Positions 1 through 6,535 of a stretch of 11,681 nt of DNA are shown piece by piece (position 1 is the first letter of the stretch; every line of letters starts with the position of its first letter). The DNA comes from Synechococcales cyanobacterium PMM_0002 (GTDB lineage Bacteria; Cyanobacteriota; Cyanobacteriia; Elainellales; Elainellaceae), in the NCBI GenBank assembly GCA_949127925.1, contig CASBQX010000062.1:1-11681 (forward strand), given 5' to 3'. The notes beneath the pieces were generated by a model, which was not told the origin of the DNA, ran no database searches, and worked only from the letters and a program-made list of their open reading frames with translations. The position numbers and the translations under genes are program-made.

Positions 1-70
1 CTCTGTTTTTTCAATTATTTGTGCTCAATTGTCCTGTTTTGAGTAGAAATTTGGAAAAAACTAGAGCCTC

Positions 71-97
71 GTACTTTTTATCTGTATCAAAAAGTAC
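71..97. repeat. Inverted repeat, 9-bp arms, left-edge intergenic region
   Basis: Perfect arms GTACTTTTT (71-79) and AAAAAGTAC (89-97) flank a 9-base spacer. The element lies about 50 bases beyond the stop of the leftward SGNH gene. It could form a weak A/T-rich hairpin in either transcript or act as a dyad operator for a gene left of the window. The stem is A/T-rich and no T-run directly follows it on either strand, so it is not a classical intrinsic terminator. The rest of 1-146 shows no gene. Confidence 0.45.
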
Positions 98-146
98 AAA
101 ATTAGATGCGCTTACCCTGACAGCATTGCAGACTGATTGATCTGAG

Positions 147-1466
147 CTAACGCAATAGAGTAGCCCAAGGGATACTCGCACTATTGGCTAGCTCAACACT
201 CACCGCCCGAGCGCCTTGTCTATTTAAGTGGCTAGGATCAGCAAAATATTCGTTCTGTGTTGGCCATTGTTGGCTGAGATCGTGAAAGAGGAACGTTTGC
301 TGACTGGCTAACTGCTGCATATATTGACGAAACTGCTGCTCGTAGCGTTGCCGCACTGGATCGAGGTAGTCTCGAGTGAGGGGCAAGTTTACAAATATCA
401 GTGGAATCCGGTGGTGCTGGGCAAAGCGAGCGATCGCTACTGTTGCTGTGGCCTGCTCGCCAGCGAGTCGAAAGGGCACATAATTATCGTCATATTGCCC
501 TGACACCCTAGGAAACTGTCGATAATACGTAGCAGGATCAAACCGAGTCGAGATCAATTGAAAGCCATTGGCAGCGATCGACAACGGTGGCGATGGTTCT
601 ACAGCGGGCAACCCATAGCTCCAGCGCAACGGAGCCGGAATGGCCATCGTTGGCTCTAAAAAAGGAGAGCAAGCAGACGCAGGGGCGGCCAAAAGAGACT
701 GACCCTGGCTCAGATTAGCCTGAGATAGAGAACCTTGGCTCAACGCCAGGGTCAGAGATGATGTTTGAGCCGTGGGCACAATCGGCGAATCAATACAAAT
801 CTCAGGGGGTGGAGTCGGAAGACTCCCTGATAATATGGGCTGGATGGGACGGCGACCCTGCCTGAGTTGAGCATACCCAGCCGAGGCAATGATGCCGTTG
901 TAGGTGACGTCGAGTTTGGCACTATTGAATGCCCGTGACCCATCGGCCCAAATCAGAACGCGAGGAGCTTGATCGGGGGGGAGAATCTGCTGAAGCATCA
1001 GATCGACCACGCGAGCGGTGGCTCCATTGATGCTGAAGTTGTAAATTCGCAAGTTGGGGTATCCGCGTGCGGCCAAACGTTGCTGCAAGGCACCGGGATC
1101 AACCCCTTGCAATGCTCGGGAACTGCCGATAATGAGCACATCGGGTGCGCCATTTACCATCAGATAATGGCTGTAAAGGCGGATCTGGAGATCGAGGGGT
1201 TGGCTGTTGAACGAGGAGAATCTGGGAATAAACAGGGTCGGGGCGGGCGACAAGAAGGGTAGCTCTGCATGAGCCAGAAACACCGACTCGGGCAAGCTGA
1301 GGGCACCAGACTCTACCGGAGACAGCCGATAGCTCCGGGCAGGATCAGGGGAAAGAGCGATCGCCACACCTACGGTGAGTAGGGTAGTTCGAAGATCCAA
1401 CTGCACCAAACCGCACCCCCTAGACCGACTCAACAGCTCAAACCAGACACCCAATCTTTTACCCAA
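147..1466 (-). CDS. SGNH/GDSL hydrolase-like membrane-anchored protein (DUF1574-like)
   Basis: The protein has about 439 residues: a basic N-terminus, one hydrophobic segment (about 27-39) that could be a signal anchor, then an SGNH-type fold. Visible blocks are GSSRA at 114-118 (candidate nucleophile Ser115), NFSINGAT at 143-150 (candidate oxyanion Asn/Gly) and a C-terminal DPSH at 410-413 (candidate Asp/His pair). Family members remove or transfer acyl groups, often on exported glycans; the substrate here is unknown and an extracytoplasmic site is inferred. Residues 205-300 form a Pro/Ser/Gln-rich insert containing a degenerate SLSQ-type repeat (about 240-257). The longest frame opens with TTG at 1466, only 4 bases after the hetR stop; a GTG at residue 21, just before the hydrophobic segment, is an alternative start. 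The placement suggests co-transcription with hetR. The fold is well supported; the reaction is not. Confidence 0.8.
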   Translation of the reverse strand: MGKRLGVWFELLSRSRGCGLVQLDLRTTLLTVGVAIALSPDPARSYRLSPVESGALSLPESVFLAHAELPFLSPAPTLFIPRFSSFNSQPLDLQIRLYSHYLMVNGAPDVLIIGSSRALQGVDPGALQQRLAARGYPNLRIYNFSINGATARVVDLMLQQILPPDQAPRVLIWADGSRAFNSAKLDVTYNGIIASAGYAQLRQGRRPIQPILSGSLPTPPPEICIDSPIVPTAQTSSLTLALSQGSLSQANLSQGQSLLAAPASACSPFLEPTMAIPAPLRWSYGLPAVEPSPPLSIAANGFQLISTRFDPATYYRQFPRVSGQYDDNYVPFRLAGEQATATVAIARFAQHHRIPLIFVNLPLTRDYLDPVRQRYEQQFRQYMQQLASQQTFLFHDLSQQWPTQNEYFADPSHLNRQGARAVSVELANSASIPWATLLR

Positions 1467-1470
1467 GCCC

Positions 1471-2370
1471 CTAATCGTCTTTTGGCCCCATCGCCATTTG
1501 CACTACAAACGCTTGGCCACCATCTTGGTGATAGCGATCGGCCCAAGCCCGCAATACCTCATCTAGCTCCGTCAATGCGGCTCCTATGCGATCTTCTGAG
1601 ATATCTAGTTCTTCCAAGATACGCAACACCTTAGGTTGATGATCTGCCCAATCTCGCATTAAGCGGAAATAGCGGGCGGTGTCTTCCACAATGATGTAGG
1701 TGCGTTCTTCCTCATCAGCAGGTGAATAAAAAGCGCGGGTGAGGACATAAAACGGCATCCCCCACGGCGAGTCAATTCGCGTTACGGTGCCAGAGTAGAG
1801 CAGTCGGCGTTTGATATGTTCTGCTAGGGCTTCGCTCATGGGCAACCTGCGCTCTTCGGGTAGATCCTCTTGAGAGCGGCTGTGCAAAAACTCGATGATG
1901 TCCATGAACTGGAACGAGTTAATTAGCTGGGCATCTGGAAGATTTGGGGGAAGTTTATTTTCAATTTGCCGCTTCTCGTCCATGGTAAGGCTATTGCCAG
2001 AAATGCGCGATCGCCCTGGCTGCCATGGATATTGTTCCATCCATACGTAGGGTAGCTGAATCAAATACCGTGGCTCTTGGGAGCCAAGCATTTTCAGGAG
2101 TTTACCCTCTGTCAGTGCTTGTCGCACTTCTTCTACAATCACTTTGACGCGCTTTGGCTCAATATGATGTAGATGCCCAGTCATTCGCAGGTTTTGATCT
2201 TGCTCTAAATAGGTCATATAGATAGCGCATTTAGCAGCCGTAGCGGCAGCGTCTAAAAATGCACCATGTCGATGCCCGCCCGTTCGCATCGCACTAAACG
2301 CCAGATAAAGCATGATCTGATCCATTGCACTGGGACTCAGGCGTTTGATCAGATCTAAATCGTTAGTCAT
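1471..2370 (-). CDS. hetR: HetR, master regulator of heterocyst differentiation and patterning
   Basis: At 299 residues it has the family's usual length and is near-colinear with Anabaena HetR from its first residues (SAMDQIMLYLAFSAMR at 14-29). HetR is a dimeric DNA-binding protein that activates its own gene and early differentiation genes; PatS, HetN and PatX peptides carrying RGSGR bind its C-terminal hood and inhibit it. By alignment from memory, the N-terminal DNA-binding domain spans about 1-98, the flap about 99-216 and the hood about 217-299. Residues highlighted in Anabaena work are conserved at the same numbers: Cys48, Ser152, Ser179, Arg223, and hood residues Arg250, Glu253, Glu254 and Asp270. 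The last 15 residues differ most from Anabaena. The ATG at 2370 has no clear Shine-Dalgarno, as is common in cyanobacteria. It lies 251 bases downstream of patX on the same strand. HetR also occurs in filamentous species without heterocysts. Confidence 0.98.
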   Translation of the reverse strand: MTNDLDLIKRLSPSAMDQIMLYLAFSAMRTGGHRHGAFLDAAATAAKCAIYMTYLEQDQNLRMTGHLHHIEPKRVKVIVEEVRQALTEGKLLKMLGSQEPRYLIQLPYVWMEQYPWQPGRSRISGNSLTMDEKRQIENKLPPNLPDAQLINSFQFMDIIEFLHSRSQEDLPEERRLPMSEALAEHIKRRLLYSGTVTRIDSPWGMPFYVLTRAFYSPADEEERTYIIVEDTARYFRLMRDWADHQPKVLRILEELDISEDRIGAALTELDEVLRAWADRYHQDGGQAFVVQMAMGPKDD

Positions 2371-2451
2371 TTCAAGAAGAGCTGCGTAGCATTAAGTACA
2401 ATAAAGCAATACAGAGTAAAAGCGACACATATGAGGCTGTGACTAAACTTT

Positions 2452-2509
2452 TACTAAAATACTCCTAGATTAAACTATATCTAGGGATTCTGAGCAAATC
2501 CTTTTAGTA
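2452..2509 (-). ncRNA. Candidate structured RNA (three-way junction) in the patX-hetR spacer
   Basis: Three nested inverted repeats fit one compact fold. An outer stem pairs TACTAAAA (2452-2459) with TTTTAGTA (2502-2509). Inside it are hairpin CTAGAT/ATCTAG (2465-2470 with 2479-2484, extendable by one pair, 8-base loop) and hairpin GGATT/AATCC (2485-2489 with 2497-2501, 7-base loop), which abuts both the first hairpin and the outer stem. Nearly every base outside the loops is paired. In the hetR direction it ends about 80 bases before the start codon, so it could be part of a long hetR leader or a patX-hetR readthrough transcript. All pairs are Watson-Crick, so the fold is equally possible on the opposite strand or as a DNA dyad. 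No known riboswitch family is recognised; pairing was judged by eye only. Confidence 0.35.
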
Positions 2510-2557
2510 GAGCTTGGGGTTCTCACCTAAGCTTTTGCATCCACAGTTAGTGTATTG

Positions 2558-2580
2558 AATCTAACAGATGGCATTAGATT
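2558..2580. repeat. Inverted repeat in the patX-hetR spacer
   Basis: Perfect arms AATCTAA (2558-2564) and TTAGATT (2574-2580) are separated by 9 bases. The element begins about 41 bases past the patX stop. It is A/T-rich with no adjacent T-run, so an operator-type dyad is as likely as an RNA hairpin. It is separate from the nested structure at 2452-2509. Confidence 0.4.
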
Positions 2581-2621
2581 ATGCGCTTTGTTTCAGGGAG
2601 TCCTAAGAGGCTCTGACTTTA

Positions 2622-2825
2622 TTAAACGCACTGGAGGGCTTCACAGCGTCCACTGCCCCGGTGAAAATATTCACCGTTACTTGGTGCCGAGTGAGCTTGC
2701 AACCCTAGCCGCTGAAGCCTGTTAGCGATGGCAGACCTCAACGTGGGTTCTACTGCAGACATGGCGGGTGACAGCATCGGCAACAAAAATAGAACCACAG
2801 AAAAGATGGGATTTGGCATCAGCAT
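2622..2825 (-). CDS. patX: PatX-like RGSGR-containing inhibitor peptide precursor
   Basis: This 67-residue protein has a short N-terminus, a hydrophobic export-type core (about 7-20), small residues suitable for signal peptidase near 19-24, a polar middle section, and HRGSGR at 55-60 (bases 2646-2663). RGSGR is the pentapeptide by which PatS and HetN inhibit HetR; PatX is the family of short, usually exported proteins with HRGSGR or HRGTGR, described as widely associated with hetR in filamentous cyanobacteria. Here patX lies directly upstream of hetR on the same strand, which strongly supports the call. The expected role is cell-to-cell inhibition of HetR after processing. The motif is followed by a 7-residue tail, CEALQCV, with two cysteines. 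ATG at 2825 is the first start after an in-frame stop at 2852-2850; a second ATG is two codons later. No strong Shine-Dalgarno is seen. A longer frame antisense to it (2728-3000) looks like a shadow. Confidence 0.87.
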   Translation of the reverse strand: MLMPNPIFSVVLFLLPMLSPAMSAVEPTLRSAIANRLQRLGLQAHSAPSNGEYFHRGSGRCEALQCV

Positions 2826-2895
2826 AGAAAGAGTTCCATGTAGAGGTTTCTACTCTTTGTTACGATGCTTTTCCAAACCAATCAGGAAAATCATT

Positions 2896-3099
2896 TCAAG
2901 TTTGAGCGTGAATGATTGCAAATATTTCGTGAAGGAGATGTATTCTGCATTTACTTCCAAAAACCTGTACCCCATACGCGATCGGCTGTTGAGGTTTTAG
3001 ATTAATTGTAATTGCCTCCTCCTCCTCAGCCGATAAGATTCCTAGCTTCTCAGGAAAGGTTTCTAGATCACTCAGGAAAAACTCATTCGCCTCTGGCAT
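2896..3099 (-). CDS. Hypothetical small protein upstream of patX (doubtful)
   Basis: An open frame of 67 codons on the patX strand starts with ATG at 3099 and ends 70 bases before the patX start. The product is not recognised. It has an acidic first half with a run of four glutamates (about 25-28, encoded by a GAG-type microsatellite) and a hydrophobic C-terminal third, with no signal peptide, no RGSGR-like motif and no clear Shine-Dalgarno. It could be a small leader-type gene cotranscribed with patX, or chance, since the region between patX and the divergent kinase otherwise has no gene. The plus-strand frame overlapping it does not look protein-like either. Confidence 0.22.
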   Translation of the reverse strand: MPEANEFFLSDLETFPEKLGILSAEEEEAITINLKPQQPIAYGVQVFGSKCRIHLLHEIFAIIHAQT

Positions 3100-3157
3100 G
3101 TACCCACTAAATTAGAACTGTTCCTCAATCTCTAGGCTTGAACTTGAGCAGCGCACT

Positions 3158-3176
3158 AGATACCGGGGTAGTATCT
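3158..3176. promoter_or_regulatory. Dyad upstream of the histidine kinase (candidate operator)
   Basis: Perfect 6-base arms AGATAC (3158-3163) and GTATCT (3171-3176) flank a 7-base spacer, in the gap between leftward patX and the rightward sensor kinase. A weak -10-like TAGTAT (3169-3174) overlaps the right arm, with TTGAGC 19 bases before it as a poor -35. The position would suit a regulator of either transcript; the binding protein is unknown. Confidence 0.35.
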
Positions 3177-3286
3177 CCGTTTTAGTGTTGCTCTGCATGG
3201 GTTATACGACACTAATCATGCATACTGACTTAATTCTAAAAGGTCAGCCCTATGCTAGTTTTCATTCCTTTTCTACCCACCGTTGC

Positions 3287-4780
3287 ATGAGCCTGCCCAA
3301 GTTTCCCCTTCAATGGTTTCAGTTAAACCGCAGGAGTTTGCCGCTTTCTTCGCTGCAATTTCGCTTGACCTTAGGAATTATTATTTCGCTAATTGGTGGA
3401 CTCGGTGGTACGGCACGCTGGATGAGTTGGAAGGCTGAGCAAATGCTGTTGGCAGACTATCGAGAGCAATTGGCGACAGTGACCGAGCAGTTAACGGCGG
3501 ATCTTCAGCTGCCGCCGCATGATGGAGCGATCGCCTTCGAGCCAGGATCTATGATGCATGTGCAAGCTGTAATGGATCAGACTGCTTCAGCAGATACCTG
3601 GCTATGGATCCGTCAGGCCAAGGCTCCCGCCCTAGAAGATGCAGAGAAATCGGTGGTGGTGCGATCGCTCAGTCTGAGCGCTTCGCCCAACTATAAAATG
3701 CTGATGAAATTAACAGCACTGTCGGAACAACCGCAGATTTTGACCGTAAATGGGCAGCACCTAATTTGGTGTACCCATCCACTGACGAGCCAAGGCAAGG
3801 TTTGGGGGCAGCTCTACGTTGCCCAAGACGTGACTCGTGATTATCAAATGTTAACTGACTTAAACAGCAACTTGATGTTGACAGCAGGGGTGGCGATCGC
3901 CCTGCTGAGCGTAGTTGTGGCCTGGATTATCTGGCGATCGCTCCATCCCCTGAGACAGGCCAATCAGCTAGCAGAATCTTACGCCAGCGGCAATCTCAAT
4001 TCGCCCCGGCTCGACCCCTCGCGGATGCCTACCGAGGTGCAAGAGTTGGCCCATACCTGTAATCAGTTAGTAGAGAGGCTCTCCACGGCTGCTGAGCAAC
4101 AGCGCACGTTTACCAGCAACGTCTCCCACGAACTGCGCACTCCTCTTAGCCTGGTTTATGGCTACCTGCAAAGCACGCTCAAACGAGGTCCCAATCTAAC
4201 AGAGGCGCAGCAAACCGCCCTTTCCATTGCGGCATCCGAAACAGAACGCACGATTGAGCTATTGCAAAGCTTGCTGGAACTAGCGCGCACCAACAATAGT
4301 GCTGTTTTGTTTACGCTGCAACCCGTGGCGTTGAATGATGTCGTGGCAGACCTAGTGCGAATGACCGAGCAGTTCAAGCAGCGATCGCTGCAAATCCATG
4401 CCCCTACGCCTCTAGTGGCGATCGCCGACCGGGATCATCTACTGCGAGTGCTGGTGCATTTAGTAGACAACGCAATCCATTATTCGGAAGTAAATCAGCC
4501 GATTACACTCACTATTCGCTATCAAGCTCCCTGGGCTTTGTTGCAGGTGAGCGATCGCGGCAGCGGTATTTCTGAAGCCGAACAGGCGCAAGTCTTTGAA
4601 TCCTTTCACCGCACTGATCCCTCTCGCAGTCGAGCGACCGGGGGCGTTGGCTTAGGGCTAGCGATTGTGAAGTCCCTAGTAGAAGGCATGGGTGGGCAGG
4701 TTTCTGTGCAGTCTCGCATCGGCGAAGGCAGCACCTTTACCGTAAAACTCCCGCTGGCCAGAGAGCCATCGCAGCGATAG
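3287..4780 (+). CDS. Membrane sensor histidine kinase (two-component system)
   Basis: The kinase senses an unknown signal and phosphorylates the regulator encoded 68 bases downstream. The open frame extends back to a GTG at 3185; counted from there, a first membrane helix spans about 62-76, an extracytoplasmic sensor region of roughly 150 residues follows, a second helix spans 231-250, HAMP about 251-303, the dimerisation/H-box SHELRTP has phospho-acceptor His315, the N-box has Asn429 in LVDNA, G1 is DRGSG (457-461) and G2 is GGVGLGLA (486-493). All ATP-binding boxes are intact, so it should be active. No PAS, GAF or haem motif is seen. I place the start at ATG 3287 (residue 35), which leaves a short cytoplasmic tail before the first helix; ATG 3197 is an alternative, and none has a good Shine-Dalgarno. 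ManS- or NrsS-like metal sensing is conceivable but not shown. Confidence 0.93.
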   Translation: MSLPKFPLQWFQLNRRSLPLSSLQFRLTLGIIISLIGGLGGTARWMSWKAEQMLLADYREQLATVTEQLTADLQLPPHDGAIAFEPGSMMHVQAVMDQTASADTWLWIRQAKAPALEDAEKSVVVRSLSLSASPNYKMLMKLTALSEQPQILTVNGQHLIWCTHPLTSQGKVWGQLYVAQDVTRDYQMLTDLNSNLMLTAGVAIALLSVVVAWIIWRSLHPLRQANQLAESYASGNLNSPRLDPSRMPTEVQELAHTCNQLVERLSTAAEQQRTFTSNVSHELRTPLSLVYGYLQSTLKRGPNLTEAQQTALSIAASETERTIELLQSLLELARTNNSAVLFTLQPVALNDVVADLVRMTEQFKQRSLQIHAPTPLVAIADRDHLLRVLVHLVDNAIHYSEVNQPITLTIRYQAPWALLQVSDRGSGISEAEQAQVFESFHRTDPSRSRATGGVGLGLAIVKSLVEGMGGQVSVQSRIGEGSTFTVKLPLAREPSQR

Positions 4781-4848
4781 CGCTGGGGCTGGCGGTTGTT
4801 TGAACTCACCCCGCTGACGCACATTTAATCACCCCCCAAGCGATTCCT

Positions 4849-5523
4849 ATGACAGCACAAATCCTACTAGTTGAAGATGAAGAGAAACTGGCTCATTTTA
4901 TCAAGCTCGAACTAAGTTGTGAAGGGTACCAGGTCAGCGTGGCGCATGATGGGTTAAGTGGGCTAACGTTGGCGCGAGAGCAGCCGCCCGATCTGGCCAT
5001 TTTAGATTGGATGTTACCCGGCTTAACGGGTCTAGAGCTATGTCGCAGATTGCGTTCTACAGGAAGTAAAATTCCGGTGATTTTGTTGACAGCAAAGGAT
5101 GAAATTGGCGATCGCGTGGCCGGACTAGACGCCGGAGCCGATGATTATGTGGTTAAGCCATTTAGCATTGAAGAACTATTGGCCCGCGTGCGGGCACATT
5201 TGCGCCGCACCCAAGCGCCTGACCTTGACCTGCTAGAATTCGACGACCTCAGCCTCAACTGCCGCACCCGTGAGGTGTTTCGCAACGGGCGATCGATCGA
5301 ACTCACCGCCAAAGAATTTGATTTGCTCCATCACCTCATGGCTCACGCCAAACAAGTCGTTACCCGCGATCGCATTCTAGAAGCAGTCTGGGGCTACGAC
5401 TTTATGGGCGACTCCAATATCATCGAAGTCTACATCCGCTACCTGCGGCTAAAACTAGAAGGACAGCATGAGAAACGGCTGATTCAAACTGTACGAGGTG
5501 TGGGCTACGTCCTGCGCGATTAG
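4849..5523 (+). CDS. OmpR/PhoB-family DNA-binding response regulator
   Basis: This 224-residue regulator has the family's normal length. The receiver domain (about 4-115) shows the acidic pocket Glu9/Asp10, phospho-acceptor Asp53 in ILDWMLPG, Thr81 and Lys103 in VVKPF. The winged-helix domain (about 128-222) contains ELTAKEFDLL, the recognition segment ending in EVYIRYLRLKL, and the closing wing TVRGVGYVLR. Phosphorylation by the upstream kinase should promote dimerisation and binding to direct-repeat sites. The closest-feeling relatives are cyanobacterial RppA/NrsR- or ManR-type regulators, but the family is large and target genes cannot be named. The ATG at 4849 begins right before the first beta strand and is the natural start. 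Kinase and regulator are probably one operon. A tandem 11-base repeat lies 17 bases past the stop. Confidence 0.95.
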   Translation: MTAQILLVEDEEKLAHFIKLELSCEGYQVSVAHDGLSGLTLAREQPPDLAILDWMLPGLTGLELCRRLRSTGSKIPVILLTAKDEIGDRVAGLDAGADDYVVKPFSIEELLARVRAHLRRTQAPDLDLLEFDDLSLNCRTREVFRNGRSIELTAKEFDLLHHLMAHAKQVVTRDRILEAVWGYDFMGDSNIIEVYIRYLRLKLEGQHEKRLIQTVRGVGYVLRD

Positions 5524-5539
5524 GCCAGTGCCGGACATC

Positions 5540-5561
5540 AGTACAGATTGAGTACAGATTG
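5540..5561. repeat. Tandem 11-bp direct repeat between regulator gene and cysE
   Basis: Two exact, contiguous copies of AGTACAGATTG occupy 5540-5550 and 5551-5561. OmpR-type regulators typically bind direct repeats about one helical turn apart, so this could be a binding site in the cysE upstream region; it could equally be a small slippage duplication. Confidence 0.5.
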
Positions 5562-5670
5562 ATGCGCACTGTTGAAATGGGTAGAGCAACTTGTTGGCTT
5601 CATCCTCAACTGCCCCCGTCTGAACGCTAAAATAGGGACTGCCTTTGCTAGATCAACCGGGAAAATTCTT

Positions 5671-6519
5671 GTGCTAAAGACGCTAATTGCCGACTTCCGC
5701 ATTATTTTTGAGCGCGATCCCGCTGCGCGCAATTGGTTAGAGGTGCTGATTTGTTATCCTGGGTTGCAGGCTTTAGTGATGCACCGCTTCGCGCATCGCC
5801 TATTTAGACTGCGGCTACCCTTTATTCCCCGCTTCCTCTCTCACATAGCGCGGTTTTTGACGGGGATCGAAATTCATCCCGGTGCCCAGATTGGATGCGG
5901 TGTGTTTATTGACCACGGCATGGGCGTCGTCATTGGAGAAACGGCTATTGTGGGCCACTATGCTTTGATTTATCAAGGTGTCACCCTAGGAGGGACAGGC
6001 AAAGAAAGTGGCAAACGACATCCCACCCTTGGCGAGAATGTAGTGGTGGGTGCCGGAGCCAAAGTGTTGGGCAATCTTCAAATTGGCGATAATGTCCGCA
6101 TTGGCGCGGGTTCGGTTGTGCTGCGCGATGTGCCCTCAGACTGCACTGTAGTAGGGGTGCCAGGGAGAATTGTCTATCGCGCCGGGGGGCGAGTTGAGCC
6201 ACTAGAACATGGCAGACTGCCAGATTCTGAAGCTCAAGTGATTCGAGCCTTGGTTGATCGAATTGAATCGTTAGAGCGTCAGGTTCAAAATATTCAGGAA
6301 GAAACCCCACCTAACGCTAAAAACCCGCCAATGCTGTCATTGCTGAGTGGTAGTTTTGCTGAAATAGACGACTCGGCATCCTCGCTGCGGGAAAATGCGA
6401 CTCGTGACCCTAGTCAAACGGCTGTGGAGCGCCAAGATGCCGCCCCTGATGATAGGGCAGCGCGTTGCCGATTGAGCGATCGCATTATTGAAGAGTTCTT
6501 AAACGGTTCGGGAATCTAG
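5671..6519 (+). CDS. cysE: Serine O-acetyltransferase (CysE) with extended C-terminal tail
   Basis: The enzyme makes O-acetylserine from serine and acetyl-CoA, the first step of cysteine synthesis in the cytosol. From GTG 5671 it has 282 residues: an alpha-helical N-terminal part (LKTLIADFRIIFERDPAARN), then a left-handed beta-helix of hexapeptide repeats. Catalytic signatures are IDHGMG with Asp81/His82 and GKRHP with His117, matching E. coli Asp143-type and His158/His193 motifs; LGGTGK and the closing GVPGRIV are also present. A coiled coil (about 185-210) and an acidic, probably disordered linker (about 215-265) follow, ending SDRIIEEFLNGSGI. The final isoleucine resembles the tail that inserts into the CysK active site in the cysteine synthase complex. 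The frame is open back to TTG 5572, but the GTG start matches where relatives begin and has a GGGAAA about 8 bases upstream. It is longer than the usual bacterial enzyme because of the linker. Confidence 0.95.
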   Translation: MLKTLIADFRIIFERDPAARNWLEVLICYPGLQALVMHRFAHRLFRLRLPFIPRFLSHIARFLTGIEIHPGAQIGCGVFIDHGMGVVIGETAIVGHYALIYQGVTLGGTGKESGKRHPTLGENVVVGAGAKVLGNLQIGDNVRIGAGSVVLRDVPSDCTVVGVPGRIVYRAGGRVEPLEHGRLPDSEAQVIRALVDRIESLERQVQNIQEETPPNAKNPPMLSLLSGSFAEIDDSASSLRENATRDPSQTAVERQDAAPDDRAARCRLSDRIIEEFLNGSGI

Positions 6520-6535
6520 CATTTCTACTCTACTT

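Noticed and set aside
969..1262. Plus-strand 97-codon frame inside the SGNH gene
   Set aside because: The opposite strand encodes clear SGNH blocks across the same bases; this frame is a shadow.
2728..3000. Plus-strand 90-codon frame antisense to patX
   Set aside because: It overlaps the PatX-like gene on the other strand, has an unremarkable composition and no recognisable motif, and its neighbour patX has strong functional context.
3185..3286. N-terminal extension of the histidine kinase from GTG 3185
   Set aside because: The extra 34 residues precede the first helix without a recognisable pattern and abut a candidate promoter dyad; ATG 3287 seems better, though not proven.
5981..6310. 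Minus-strand 109-codon frame inside cysE
   Set aside because: It lies wholly within the hexapeptide-repeat region of cysE, whose motifs are unambiguous.
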